Assembly (NCBI GenBank): GCA_022592435.1
Contig: JABYQS010000034.1
Span: 186,001-250,000, forward strand
Direction: 5' to 3'
Source: Cerioporus squamosus
Taxonomy: Eukaryota > Basidiomycota > Agaricomycetes > Polyporales > Polyporaceae
Length of the DNA stretch: 64,000 bases
How positions within the stretch are numbered: position 1 is the first letter of the stretch; every line of letters starts with the position of its first letter. A program made the position numbers and the translations under genes. The notes under the pieces were generated by a model, which saw nothing but the letters and a program-made list of their open reading frames with translations, was not told the DNA's origin and ran no database searches. This document shows positions 22,659 to 34,274 of the stretch, piece by piece.

Positions 22659-24827
22659 TCACGACTGGGCACCAAGAGGAGGCAAGCCCGCCGCCTTGAG
22701 GTCCGCATTGATCTGGTCGAGGTGGTTGACGAACTGACCCTTGAGGTTGTCCCACATCTTCGGCTCGTGCTCTGGGGAGCCAGTGTCAGAGCAGTACTAT
22801 GTACTATCGTCGCTATCGTAGTTCCACTTACCATGCAGCTTCCCGGTCCTCTTCATGGCATAGTCGGTGATGGTCACCTGCATGCTCGACTCGAACATGA
22901 AGGCTAGTATGGCAGTCAGCATGATGGTCACGATCTTCAGTAGCTAGTTCTTACCGAGTGTCCCCTCGTGAACTCTCATTGGTTGGAGTTCGGCTTCGGT
23001 GGCCTTCTTGAACTCGTCGTACGAAACTGGACACATCGCACAGTCAGCATCGCGACCAACAGGAAGAGTCCGAAATGATACTTACCTCCGTGCGGGCAGA
23101 AGCCATTCTCGAAACTGAAACCTCCGGGAGCAAACTCGTCGCTGCGCCCTCCGTAGTCGCCGTAGATCAGACCCATCATCTCGCTCGCACAGTTCCGGTG
23201 ATAGTACTGTCATTCATTCGCATGTCAGCCCTTCGAGTCGTGGAGGATAGATATCAACGTACTGGGGGCCTGAACGTCCCTGTCGCAACGTCCCACCGCC
23301 CACTGAATATCAGGAAGTCGGCGAGCGGCGCTCCGGGCGTCTTCGACTTCGCCGTGAGGACGCAAAAGATAGAGGGGTCGATGTGGTCCCTCTGAATGCT
23401 GCCGACGTGAACGAACTTCTCCATGGCGTACTTGTAAGGGACGTAGCTAAACGAGGGTTGGATGTGAGTTACCTCCTAATACGGCACAACAAGATGCACG
23501 CACTTCCCATGCCATGCCACCACGTCGAAAGGTGTGTGTTCTTGCTTGCAAGAAAACAGCTTCCCTCCGACCTTGTAGACGACTGTATCCATATCAGCGC
23601 AACGCGCAGAAACTGAGAACAGCAGCATACACACCCTCCCACGGGGACTGGTCGAGATCGAAGCTTGCAACCGGACTCTCAAAGTCTCTGGGGTTCGCCA
23701 GGCCATGCGTGCCCAGTGGACCCAAGTCAGGCAGTTCGAAGTGAGAGCCGAAGATCTCGAGAATATCTGCCACCACAGGTCGTCAGTTATGCACACTCGA
23801 CCTCTGGAGACGATGTACCCACATCCGCGGCTGGGGCCGTCTGGCAGGCCGACCTTGAACTTGATGCCACGCTGGACGACGACCAATTCTCCCGGGCGAA
23901 CCATCAACCTGAGCGTATATGATTAGCATCAGACCGCGACTATGTGCACCCGCGCAGGTGCGTACTTCCCGAACTCGGTCTGGATGTCCAACCGGCCCTG
24001 CTGCGGGAGGATGAGGAAGTCGCCGTCGCTGTTCACGAACGCTCGCTTTCCCATGGACTCGTTCGCTGCAAAGATGTGCACGGCGAGTCCCTCGCGCAAA
24101 GTGGGGTCGCCGTTCCCAGCAAGCGTCTTCAGACCGGAGACAAAGTCGGTCTTGGCGTTGTCGGTTGGGATATCGAAGGGGTACCATGCGAGTTGTGTAG
24201 GGCTGAAGTGCACCTTGGGATTCAGCGGCAGGAAACACGACTCGAGCTACATCGTCCACGTCAGCGTATCTGAGCATGGTCTCCTTGTCATCATCCACGC
24301 ACATCAGGGTTATCAGGTAGTTCGGTGAACCCTTGGTGAGCGACAGAGGGGCGGATGCGGTACAGCCATCTGTTAGGAAGTTAGGCATCACCTGAACGCG
24401 CTACGCAGCTTATGTGCCACTCACGCGGACTGGTTGTCCCGACGAGGAGTGACAAACGGAGTGCCATTCAACTATGTGCGAGCACTGGTCAGCCGCATGA
24501 ACTCAAACTAGCGTTACTGAGCTCAACTAACCGATTCGGTGTAGAGGTCGTACTTCGCTTTCTGGGGGTTGTTCTGGGCGGCTGGAAGTGTGCCAGGTCT
24601 ATGCGTGCAGGTATCAGCGATCAGAACCTCGGAAACCATGATTGAAGGCGTACGTACATGGCTTCAGATGCGAAGCGATTCCCTAGTCCGACCTGGTATA
24701 CGTAGGGATCGCGATCTTTGGGAGCGACGGAGAATGCGTGCTGAGCGCTGGCCCCGGAAGTACTCTGAAGGCCGTGAGCGCGACATACGAGAGCATGCAA
24801 TCAAGCATCGAGAAAGGTACGTACCAT
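22659..24827 (-). CDS. hmgA: Homogentisate 1,2-dioxygenase
   Basis: Fourteen coding exons splice in phase to 476 residues: 24827-24825, 24764-24658, 24598-24532, 24471-24425, 24369-24303, 24246-23966, 23908-23823, 23766-23635, 23582-23504, 23446-23263, 23206-23086, 23026-22955, 22903-22832 and 22771-22659. Family blocks include [36 protein letters not shown] and [10 protein letters not shown]. The iron-binding region is visible: VAWHGN (catalytic His), [15 protein letters not shown] (His and Glu ligands) and FCPHGV (His ligand). The enzyme opens the ring of homogentisate to maleylacetoacetate in tyrosine and phenylalanine breakdown, in the cytosol. The first coding exon holds only the ATG. 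A decayed partial copy lies at 27225-27655. Confidence 0.95.
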
Positions 24828-25865
24828 GATTGACGTGGTGGCTCCCGGATGCGCTGAAGGTGCGGCTGGAGCTTCTGCAAGCTGATGGACAGCACGAGTG
24901 CTTGCAAACGCCAGGTATATATCGTGGCTCTAACCGCGTCAGCAATAACACTTCATGCTGAACCAAACATCCTGATGGACACCTTGAACCTTCAGGGTTT
25001 CGCATTACGCTGCCAGCGGCAGGCAGTATCTCTTCCTGGACGGATCTTCTCATAGGACATCTCCCCATTTGCTTGCACGGTTGCAACTACGCCGCCTGAG
25101 TAGCCCACGCGCCGATGGCCGCGCGCACAGAAGGCTTCCCATATACATATCCGGCGACTGTCCTCAGCAACTGGGCGCCGTGACACGCGCCGCGGGAGTG
25201 CTCACTGACAGTTAGCGCAACGTAACTGGGAAGCCGGGTACCGTGGCCCGTGGGTAACCTGAATTGGAGACATTCTCTCAGATGAGGGCCGCCGGCGCAG
25301 GAAGAGAGATATTAGTACGTACCATGAGACCGAGCACGGCAGTCAGCTGAATGATCCACTCTCGTTCTTGGCCGCTTCTTCTCAGACGACATCGCAGGAC
25401 GTCTTTGGGGGATAGATGGATCCATGATTAAGTTCCCGGCCACCACTCGATCCCTCTAACAGTAAAGGTAGCCTACAGGCCATCGCAGCGCAGGCAGAGA
25501 AACCGAGCTCGAGGTTTGCATTGGGTTGAGTTCAAGAACGTGCTGGCTGTAGGCGCGCTTAATATACTGCTTTTGTACGGCAACGGCCGGATTTCGGAAC
25601 GCACGAGTCTTCCTCGAACTCGTACTGTACAGTACTGCGGTAACCGTAGGTCTGTGTGTAGAGGACAGTCAACTACTTCTTGCCCGCATGTTCGGTGAAG
25701 AGACTGCGAGGACACCAGATATCAGGATCATGGTCTCACAGCAGGGGAGCCTGGTCGGTACGTCTCGTCGTACTAACTTGAAAACTGGCAACTGACATGA
25801 CACCAATACTCAGTCAGAGAGCCCTTGCTAGGGTCATGCGTTGAGCTTCTGTGTTACGAATACTT
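24828..25865. other. Upstream region of HGD
   Basis: About 1 kb with no supported gene. A minus-strand stretch at about 25415-25330 reads REWIIQLTAVLGLM before a GT and has a diverged counterpart (QNWITRLTTVVGRM) at about 27780-27700. Since the latter lies beyond the HGD relic, this flank seems to have been part of the duplicated segment. It could be a small exon or only duplicated non-coding DNA. Confidence 0.45.
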
Positions 25866-27195
25866 TCAGAGACCCGGAATGATGACCGCACGAAAGCGCG
25901 CAGTTGAACGGTGGTCGTAAGCCTCCTGAGCCTTGTCAAGCGGGAACTTCTGGACCATGACCTTGATGTTGTGCGCCCGCGCAAATGCGAGGGTGTCTTC
26001 GCTATCCTCCGCGTCACCGCACAGCCAGCCCCGGATCTTTTGGCGTTTCACAAGCAGAGAGACTGAAACAGGTTGGTCAATGGCGCAACAGGAACAGGTG
26101 TGGATGGACACGTACTGGGAGAGACGGTAATGGGGGCGCCCTCGAGGGCGATCAAGAGCAGAGTGCCGTCAAGTGCAAGGCCAGGAAGCAGCTGTTGAAT
26201 GTTCTCAGCGCTGGGCGCGGTGCACATAATGACCTTCGCGCCGCCGAGAGCTTGCAGCGCCTCGGCTTGGTTGACCTTCGAGCCGTCGATGTATTCGTGC
26301 GCGCCAAGTTCGCGTGCGAGTGCCTCCTTCGAGGGACCAGACGAGAGAGCGATAACGCGGTATCCCATGGCCTTGGCGAACTGGATACCAAGGTGACCGA
26401 GACCGCTGCGGACCAAGACCAGTCAGCGAACACTCCTACAACAAGACCCTAGGCGATGGCCACATACCCGATGCCCTGAACGGCGACCCACTCCGGAGGT
26501 GTCACATCCATATGGCGGAGAGCGTCTGATATCGCGTGAATACACATGGCCCGAAAGCGGCCACGGCGGACACTCACTGAAGCAGGTAACACCGGCGCAC
26601 AAGATCGGAGCGGCCTCGGCAGGGTCCATATCCTCGGGAACACTGACGACTGCCTCACTCCGTAGAGTGCAATACTCCGCGTAACCGCCATCTCTGAAGA
26701 TACCTACGAGGCCGCAGATTAGTAAGAGTTCTACGCATCAACGGCGGCTGCGTAGACATACCGTTAATGTCTTCTTTACTGCAAGTGACGTAGTCGCCTT
26801 TGCGGCAACTCGGGCAGGCCATGCAGTGGCCGCCATGCCATCCACCGCCGACGCGCTGACCGACCTTCCACAACTTCTCAGTGGCAGGGACCGCGACGAC
26901 GTCGCCGATGATCTCGTGTCCAGGGATACGGGGGTATTGGATCGGGAGATTTGCGAGGGGAACCTGCTCATCACTGGACAGAATATCAGCATTAGCAATG
27001 GAAGCTGCTCACAGGCTGGATCGAACTCGGAAGTCGTCAAACCTACCTGCCGCAAACCGCACATGCGAGAACCTTGACGACAATCTCGCCATGCTGTGGA
27101 TCCCTCCATGGAACGGTGACCTTGTTCAACTTTCCCCCTTTCTTCGTGAAGGCATACGCGGTGTAAGTGTCCGGGTGAGATCGAGAGGAGGCCAT
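25866..27195 (-). CDS. Zinc-dependent alcohol dehydrogenase, copy 1
   Basis: Six exons (27195-27047, 26973-26762, 26703-26578, 26525-26468, 26405-26116, 26062-25866) give 343 residues, a normal length for a zinc medium-chain dehydrogenase. Catalytic zinc ligands are seen in AVCGSDEQ and PGHE. The structural zinc loop is HCMACPSCRKGDYVTC with four cysteines, and the dinucleotide fold has GIGGLGHLG. It should oxidise alcohols or reduce aldehydes with NAD(P); substrate choice cannot be read, though alcohol and aryl-alcohol substrates are common for this group. Every exon has exactly the same length as in copy 2. The start codon lies only about 30 bases from decayed HGD sequence, so the ancestral promoter has probably been lost or replaced. 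Confidence 0.93.
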
Positions 27196-27224
27196 TGCAG
27201 AGTTTCTGGGAGGAAGCTAGTTTG

Positions 27225-27655
27225 CGGTTCGCGGTAAGCGTCTTCAGGCTAGAGACGAAGTGTCTAGGCGTATTTGATGGGATGGTGATAGAGTACCAAG
27301 CGAGCTGGATAGGGTTGAAGTCACCTTGGGGTCAGGGAAAGAAGACACGGACTCGAGCAGCACCGTCGATGTCAGCGATACTGAGAATCGATCTCCATGT
27401 TATAGTCCACGTACATCGGGGTCACCGGGCACTGGGCCGTACGATGAACCCTTGGTGGGCGACGGAGGCACGGATGCAATACTGCCATCTGTCAAGAAGC
27501 TCAGAATTACCATGAACACCACACTGCGCAGTATGGACACTCACACTGACTGATTGTCCCTACGAGGAGCAACCCACTGAGTACGCGCGTGACCTCGTCT
27601 GAACGTTATCGGACGATTGAACAATTCGGCATTGAGGTCATACTGGGTTCGCTCT
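27225..27655 (-). pseudogene. Decayed partial copy of homogentisate dioxygenase
   Basis: Reading the minus strand from 27655, segments align in order with HGD exons 3 to 6 and their introns: a block like YDLYTES, a block like APRRDNQS, a block like WQYCIRASVAHQGF, and one like NPIQLAWYSITIPSN (the last at about 27320-27280). Splice sites are partly lost (the donor after the first block is gone), one short exon segment is deleted, and frames shift between blocks. The 3' half of the gene, including all iron ligands, is absent; the relic ends at the ADH copy 1 leader. It is therefore non-functional. It marks the second unit of the HGD-ADH duplication. Confidence 0.85.
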
Positions 27656-28238
27656 CTTGATATCGTCCTGAGGAACACCGCTGTAAGAAATGAGCACGTA
27701 ACATCCGCCCGACCACTGTCGTCAGCCGAGTGATCCAGTTTTGTTCTTCAACTTCTCGGTCGCTTGTTCTCTGACATCTCCGACTCGCGAGCCGGACGAG
27801 TCCCCATGGATTAGTGACCAGATCTGGGTCCTGAGCGAGCTTCAGAGAGATGAGAAGGCCACCTGCAGGAAGCTGACACCGTGACTTTGGTTGGAACCGG
27901 ACGTACGGAGCATGCGCGCTTGCCAAGGTGCTGGTGGCCTCTGGTGGAGGGCGGCAAGAGCCGAGAGAGAGAGAGAGAGATCATATATTATAGTGGCATG
28001 TAGGCCGGTAACAAAGCAGAAAGTACTGCAGTTTGAGCCCTATGACCGTTCTTCGTCAGGATGCTATGAGAATGCTGCCTGGAAAGACATTGAAAATGAG
28101 GATTGCATGTTCATCGCGATATTACAGTAGTAACTCCGCCTAATGAGTACATCTAGTACGCCGTAACGGCTTAAATTGTCATGTCATAAATAGATAGAAC
28201 CTGATAGAACCCACTGTTCTGTATGTCACGCTGCCAGT
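27656..28238. other. Spacer with duplicated flank and GA microsatellite
   Basis: The part at about 27700-27790 resembles the distal HGD upstream region (25330-25415). A short GA repeat follows at about 27963-27979. The remainder is the 3' flank of ADH copy 2. No gene is supported. Confidence 0.5.
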
Positions 28239-29573
28239 CTAGAGACCGGGGACAATAACAGCACGGAAGCGAGCAGTCGAGCGGTGGTCGTACGCCTCCT
28301 GCGCCTTATCCAGAGGGAACCGCTCGACCATAGTCTTGATGTTGTGCGCCTGCGCGAACGTGAGGGTGTCCTCGCTGTCCTTCGCGTCGCCGCACGGCCA
28401 GCCCCGGATGTTGTTGCGCTTGCCAAGCAAAGAAACTGGAAAACAGGCCGATATGATCAGTCATGTGTCAAAAATACGCGTTGAAATTCGCCACGTACTG
28501 GGGGAGACAGTGATGGGGGCGTCTTCGAGTGCGAGCAAGAGCAGGGTGCCGTCAATCCCGAGACCAGGAATCAGCTTCTGGATGTTCTCCGCGTTGGGCG
28601 CGGTGCACATGATGACCTTCGCGCCGCCGAGAGCCTGCAGCGCCTTAGCTTGGTCAACCTTCGAGCCGTCGATGTATTCGTGCGCGCCAAGGTCGCGTGC
28701 AAGTGCCTCTTTCGAGGGGCCGGAGGAGAGGGCGATGACGCGGTAGCCCATGGTCCTCGCAAATTGGATACCAAGGTGACCGAGACCGCTGCATACCAAG
28801 ACACGTCAGTGAACAATCCATGATCACTCGGCAGGAGGTGGTAACTTACCCAATGCCCTGCACGGCAACCCACTCAGGCGGGATTACGTCCATATGGCGG
28901 AGAGCATCTGATACCCGCGTTAGCCTGAGTATTCGAGGTAACGAGAGCGACTATAGCGGACACTCACTGAAGCAAGTGACACCGGCGCATAGTAGCGGAG
29001 CGGCCTCAGCGGGGTCCATGTCTTCGGGAACACTGGCGACCGCCTCGCTCCGGAGGGTGCAATACTCCGCGTATCCGCCATCCCTCAAGATACCTACAAG
29101 GTGGCATATGCGTGAGCATCCGACCCATCGACAGCAACATCGGGCACGTACCGTTCACGTCCTGCTGCTGGCAGGTGATGAAGTCGCCCTTGCGGCAGCT
29201 CGAGCAGGCCAAACAGTGGCCGCCGTGCCATCCACCGCCGACGCGCTGACCGACCTTCCACAGTTTCTCGGTGGCGGGGACTGCGACGACCTCGCCGACG
29301 ATCTCGTGGCCGGGGACACGGGGGTATTGGATTGGGAGGTTTCCAAGGGGAACCTGCTCATCACTGCAAATAGCAGCACAGTAAGCACAGAAGCTTCGCG
29401 CGGTCTGGACGTCGTCAAACTTACCTGCCGCAAACGCCGCACGCGAGAACCTTGACGACGATTTCGCCCTGCTGAGGATCCTTCCATGGAATGGTGATCT
29501 TCTCCAGCTTCCCGTCCTTCTTCGTGAAGGCGTACGCGGTGTAGGAGTCGGGGTGAGGGCGAGAGAAGGTCAT
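28239..29573 (-). CDS. Zinc-dependent alcohol dehydrogenase, copy 2
   Basis: Six exons (29573-29425, 29363-29152, 29093-28968, 28907-28850, 28788-28499, 28435-28239) give 343 residues. The zinc and cofactor motifs are conserved: GVCGSDEQ, PGHE, HCLACSSCRKGDFITC and GIGGLGHLG. Differences from copy 1 are scattered and mostly conservative, for example GDFITCQQQD against GDYVTCSKED. A strong TATA-like run (TATATATAC) lies about 80 bases upstream of the start codon at 29650-29660, unlike copy 1. Copy 2 may therefore be the copy with the original promoter. Both copies probably act on small or aryl aldehydes in the cytosol; this is inferred from family only. Confidence 0.93.
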
Positions 29574-29649
29574 TGCTGAAGTTCTGGGGAGGTGTTTCTG
29601 TATCCGAGAGGAGAGAGATGATGCTACATCCTTCAGCAATCATCCTACG

Positions 29650-29660
29650 GTATATATACC
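29650..29660 (-). promoter_or_regulatory. TATA box of alcohol dehydrogenase copy 2
   Basis: A palindromic TATATATA run about 80 bases upstream of the start codon at 29573. Copy 1 has no equivalent, because HGD relic sequence begins about 30 bases before its start codon. Confidence 0.55.
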
Positions 29661-30403
29661 GCACATCCTGCTCGCCACGCCGGCGGCCACGTCGAGCAAG
29701 GAGGACTTGAACATCCGATACCTTCTTACGCAATCGCACCAGGACCTCGAACTGCCAGAACCCATTAGACGCAGTCCGGGACAGGTACCGGGCTTACCCA
29801 AGCGGCACAAACGCTACGCGAAAATTCAAGAGATCCGCAGAGAAGAAGCAAGGCGATAGAAGCGTGGATCGGCGCATGCGTAGGGTCTGACGACACCGTA
29901 CGGAAAATTGAATTCGCGGCCGGCAATTCTACGAACGCCCTGCAAAGTGAGTGACCTTCACGCGGACCCACAACCACGTCGGGCATCGGGTGTCAAGCCG
30001 GAGTAGTGCTGAAAAATATGCCTATCGGGATCGACGCAGGAGCCAAACTCCGTGCAGGCATACGGCCAAGTCGGGTTACCGATGGAATGCAGTGCTGCAA
30101 AATCGACGTCTTGCAAAGCACAAATATTAGGACCGATGCTCATCGAATCCGAATCGTCCCGTTGTCCGTAACCAAAGTGGGTCTTCCGACAGCAGCAGAG
30201 AGCGGATGCGAGGAGGTACTATCAGTTCACCAGTAATGAAAAAAACGGCTTCGTACTTGACTATCTCTCCCGTCCCTTACCCGATTTCTATCGGACCTTC
30301 ACAGATCGATTCCGAGCTGTCTTGAGTACCTGTGACTGATTTTTTGGAAGCGAGAGGATGGGATAGGAGGTGAAGCGAGGGCGGACACTGAATCGCAACA
30401 GCA

Positions 30404-30793
30404 ATGAAAACTCCTGAGCCCTCGGGTCACGCATTTGTCACGGGCGCTGAGGCGGCATCTTTGAGCTCCGACTCGGATGAGCCCGCGTGCGCGCGGTGTC
30501 GTGTCGTCGAAGGAGGCCGGCAAACCTCAACTTCAGACTCCGACAGGCCTCGGTGGCTGACTGTCACGCTCGCAGACCTCCTCCCTCCTACAGCATCCTC
30601 ATCTCCCTCGATCCTCTCGGAAATTTCGCACAAGCACGCCTCAGGGTACGTCTCTATGCTGGCAAAGTTTCGCCGGCTCCGGATGAGCAAATCGCCCAGC
30701 CGAAGGCCATCAGCGCTTCGTACGACTGACTCGCCCACTTCGTACTTAAATATCTCCACACTCCCTGGACGGAATTCTACGCTGATTTCATGA
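30404..30793 (+). CDS. Doubtful ORF, unidentified
   Basis: A 129-codon frame, rich in Ser, Pro and Arg, starting MKTPEPSGHAFVTGAEAASL. It has no signal peptide, no domain I know and no clear introns. The opposite strand is also open over most of it. It may be a relic of a repeated element or chance. Listed for completeness. Confidence 0.2.
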   Translation: MKTPEPSGHAFVTGAEAASLSSDSDEPACARCRVVEGGRQTSTSDSDRPRWLTVTLADLLPPTASSSPSILSEISHKHASGYVSMLAKFRRLRMSKSPSRRPSALRTTDSPTSYLNISTLPGRNSTLIS

Positions 30794-31476
30794 GTGGATA
30801 GAGGAGATGCAAGAGATGCAGGAACTCAGAGTTTTTTGGAAAGTGCTTGAGAAGTCGTGGAGATAGACCCAATTTTCACTTCTGTTGCAACTTTTGGGAT
30901 TTTTCATTACTGGTGCAGGCATAGTATGAAGAGCCAGTCGTTTGGCTGCTGGCAAGAGGCCGCAGAAAGTGCCGCAGAGCAAAACAGAGCCAGGAGCAAA
31001 TCGGGTTACTCAAGCGCCCGTGACGGAAGCCGCGGTCTGATTCCGACGAGTCCGAGCAGATCTTCGCTTGTCCTTGCCATTCGGACTCTCGTCCTCGTTG
31101 TGACGCGACACACGTCGCGTCGTCGCTAACGCTACTCGAGCCTCGGGCATGTTCTGCCCTGGCCGGCGCTCAGCGAGCCATCCGACGACCATGGAAGTTT
31201 TTACACGATCCGCCAGGTGCTAACCGCGATGCCGGTCGGGAAGGAACAACACACTCAATAAGAACCCTCGGGCACAACTCGGGCATGTCAATGCCCACAA
31301 CGGACCCACTCACAGAATCCAACGCGCGCTGCTCGTGGTCCACGTCGCCGCGAAACACCTAAGTAAGCTGTTTGGAGTCTCGTCTATATCGATACACCTC
31401 TTGTACACTCTTGATAGCACTTCCCATGCGTAACGTACATCCAACGAACTACCGCGCTCCTCGCCCACCACCGCAT

Positions 31477-34274
31477 TTACTGCGAGAGCTGCTTGATCTT
31501 GAGGATGATGGCTGTCAACGGCATTGGTGAGAAACTGTTGGTTCAACCCCTGGAGCCACTGATGCTTACACTGAGGATTGAGACCCTGGTGAGGGATCTG
31601 CTCCGTGAGGCCACCGCAGCCTATCATCGTATGACCGTCAGCCTCAAACGCTATATAAATGGATGATCGGAAGACACTCACCCTCCTTGTTGGTGCCCAT
31701 GTAGCCGTACTTCGGCGTGAGGCCGCGCTCGAGCAGCCACGTACCGAACTTCGAACCGAGCTAAGGGACAGACAGGTGAGCGTCAACTGGATGGTAAGGA
31801 CCAAGGTGTGGACTTACGCCAGTCTTCTGGTTCAGCGACTCAACCACGAGAACGAAGGGGCTCTGGCCAACTTTCCGGATCGCCTGCTCGTCGACCAAGT
31901 TGAGCGTCGGCTTGTTGATGAGACCGACGTCCAAGCCCTCCTGTCTGCAGCGGAGGACGGCATCCCACGAGCGGTAGAGCATGTCGCCGTACGACACGAC
32001 GTAACCCGCCTTGCCCTCGACAATGACCTCATCCTTTCCGGGGACGAACTCGTAGTTCTCGTCGAAGTACCTCGAGCCATCCTCCTTGAGGATCCATGGG
32101 ACCTTCGAACGGGTCGAGAAGATGAACCGGACACCCTTGTCGAAGAAGACGCGCTTGACGACCGCAGTCATCTGCGCAGGGTCAGCGGGGAAGTACAGCC
32201 ATGACTGGGTGTCCGCGAGACCGTTGTCGGCAAAGAGGGAGTTGATGCCGAAATGGCACGTGTTGTCCGCCATCTCGTCGACACCCGAGTGCGAGAAGTG
32301 GCACAGGACGTTGCAGAAGTTCAGGCGGGCCATGGTGACCTCGGAGAGGACCATCTCCAGGAACGCAGAGAACGTCGAGAAAACACCGTACTTCTCGGAG
32401 TCAAAACCGAAGCCAGCAGCGGCGCTGAAGTTCCCACGCTCCATGATGCCGGAGGGCACGAACACCTCGGGGTGCTTCTGGTGGATGGCCTTGAGACCAG
32501 TGGAGCCCTCGAGATCACCTGCATCGCGCGTTAGACAAAGTCCGGAACAGAGGAAGGGAAGACGTACTGTCGATGACCATGACCTTCTTCGCGGCTTCCT
32601 CCTTCGAGAGCTGGTCCAGGACCAGGTTGACAGCTTCACCGAACACAACACGGTTCGCGCCCAGCTCCTTCGTGGAACCGACGTACAGATAGGGGAAGGC
32701 GTATGGCTTGATGTTGTTGAGGATGTTCGCTGCCATCTCCTCTGGGTAGCCACGGGCAGCGAAGTACTTCAGAGCGCCCTTGACGGGGATGACATCGTGA
32801 CCGTGCGTGCTGCCCTCGATATCAGGGACCTAGTGATATCTGTGTGAGCGCCCCTGTATGTCTCTGGAGGACATGAGTACTCACACCAGGAGCCATCTTG
32901 CGCTTGCAAACGACTATTCGACGTTGTGAGCTGCTGGCAGGAGTCAATGATGGCAATGGACGTACTCGCAGCAGGGCCATCGTGGCTGAGGATCTGGCAG
33001 ACAGCACCCCATAGGGCGTCGATGTCCTCGCCGTTCACAGTAACAACCTTCAGACCATGGCCCTCGAGAGTCTTGGTCAAGTCGTAGCCTTTGAGGTACT
33101 GTGACGGGTGACCAGCGATGGTGACATCGTTGTCGTCGATGATAAGCTTGACGTTCAGGCCCTGCGCGACCGCCAGCCGGGCAGCCTCGGCATCGTTTCC
33201 TTCCTATCGTCCATGTGAGAACGTGCGTGTGAGATATCGCGGAGACGACACGGACCTGCTGGGAGCCATCGGAACCAAGCATGAACACGGTCTTATCCTT
33301 ATTGGCCAAGGCGATGCCGTTCACGAATGGCCAGATGTGACCAAGACGACCAGAGGAGAACTTCACACCGGGAGTGAGACCAAGCTCCGGATGGCCCGGG
33401 AGCTTCGAGTTAGCCTCACGGTAGTGAAGGAGGTGCTCCCATGGAAGGTGGCCTTCCAGGGCGGAGACGAGATATTGTGTTGCAACACGGTGTCCTGCGA
33501 GCGCATCTCAGCAAATTGCAGGACTTACCACGGGCGTGGGTTGGACTTACCGGCCTCGTCAAAAAGGATCGGGACGTACTTATCCGAGTAGTTGAACAGG
33601 GAAAGAAGCATGTTCACCTCCGGCACAGTGTCGTAGGCACCGCCTATAGTGAGGAAGTCAGTACCACGCCGCCTGATCGCCGAGAACACATGAAACGGGA
33701 CGGCGCGCGGGCGAGCGAGCGAAACTGAGCAGATCCTCCTCCAAACCGTTGTACAGCGCGACGAAATGTCTTCTCCTATCACGACCGAGTGCGTACGAGG
33801 ATAGTGGAAGCGGGAGTACGCCCGCCCGCCGGACTTCCGCTACACTGCTTCGTCAGCAAAGCGGGCGCAACACCCGGATTGTCGCTCGCTCCATATACTT
33901 CGGGCTGCGTCCCAAGGTCGGGACACGCCGGTTGCCCATCCCATGAGCGGGCGCACTTCCCCCGCCCTGCATCCTCCCTAGAGCTACGCCTCCGAAAGTA
34001 ATAAACGTACCGGTGTGTCCGCTAACTCCCCGTGCAGCACCCGTCGCCGTGAACAACACAATGGCATCACGCATGATCTGAATATTGTTCTTCAGCACCC
34101 GGCGCTGCTCGTCGGAGAGCTGAGGCTTCGACGGGTCGAGCACAAGCCTGCGCGCGCAAACGGATTGATTGACGTCAGGCAAGGTACGCGAGCGAACAGA
34201 CTTTGCGAGTGATGGTGTACGCACTTTTGCAGCTTGCTCATGTCGATGGGGAACTTCGCGTCGGTGCCCGCCAT
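31477..34274 (-). CDS. Divergent transketolase-family enzyme
   Basis: Eleven exons splice in phase to 637 residues: 34274-34225, 34147-34011, 33643-33551, 33494-33256, 33203-32966, 32913-32885, 32829-32568, 32518-31818, 31760-31682, 31620-31570 and 31511-31477. The thiamine-diphosphate half contains GVSGHTGGAYDTVPE, KLPGHPELGLTPG, SSGRLGHIW, and the cofactor and metal region GSDGSQQEGND followed by IIDDNDVTIAGH. The pyrimidine-binding half follows (SGIMERGNFSAAAGFGFDSE), then a C-terminal domain ending GLNPQSIILKIKQLSQ. Compared with yeast transketolase several expected residues differ, so the sugar substrate is uncertain: a pentose phosphate or dihydroxyacetone synthase-like role are both possible. 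Intron 2 is 367 nt, unusually long. Confidence 0.88.

Larger units (their letters stand above)
29574..31476. other. 1.9-kb gene-poor region
   Basis: Between ADH copy 2 and the transketolase gene. It contains overlapping open frames at 30404-30793 (plus) and 30427-30759 (minus) without recognisable domains. A short plus-strand stretch near 30785-30865 reads EEMQEMQELRVFWKVLEKSW before a stop, as if it were the tail of an old coding sequence or element. I cannot identify it. Confidence 0.4.

Noticed and set aside
24664..25086. 140-codon frame upstream of HGD as an alternative N-terminus
   Set aside because: The phase of splicing from it into [10 protein letters not shown] does not fit, while the ATG-only exon at 24827 does.
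27963..27979. GA repeat as a possible promoter element
   Set aside because: It lies on the 3' side of ADH copy 2 and far from any start codon; treated as a simple microsatellite.
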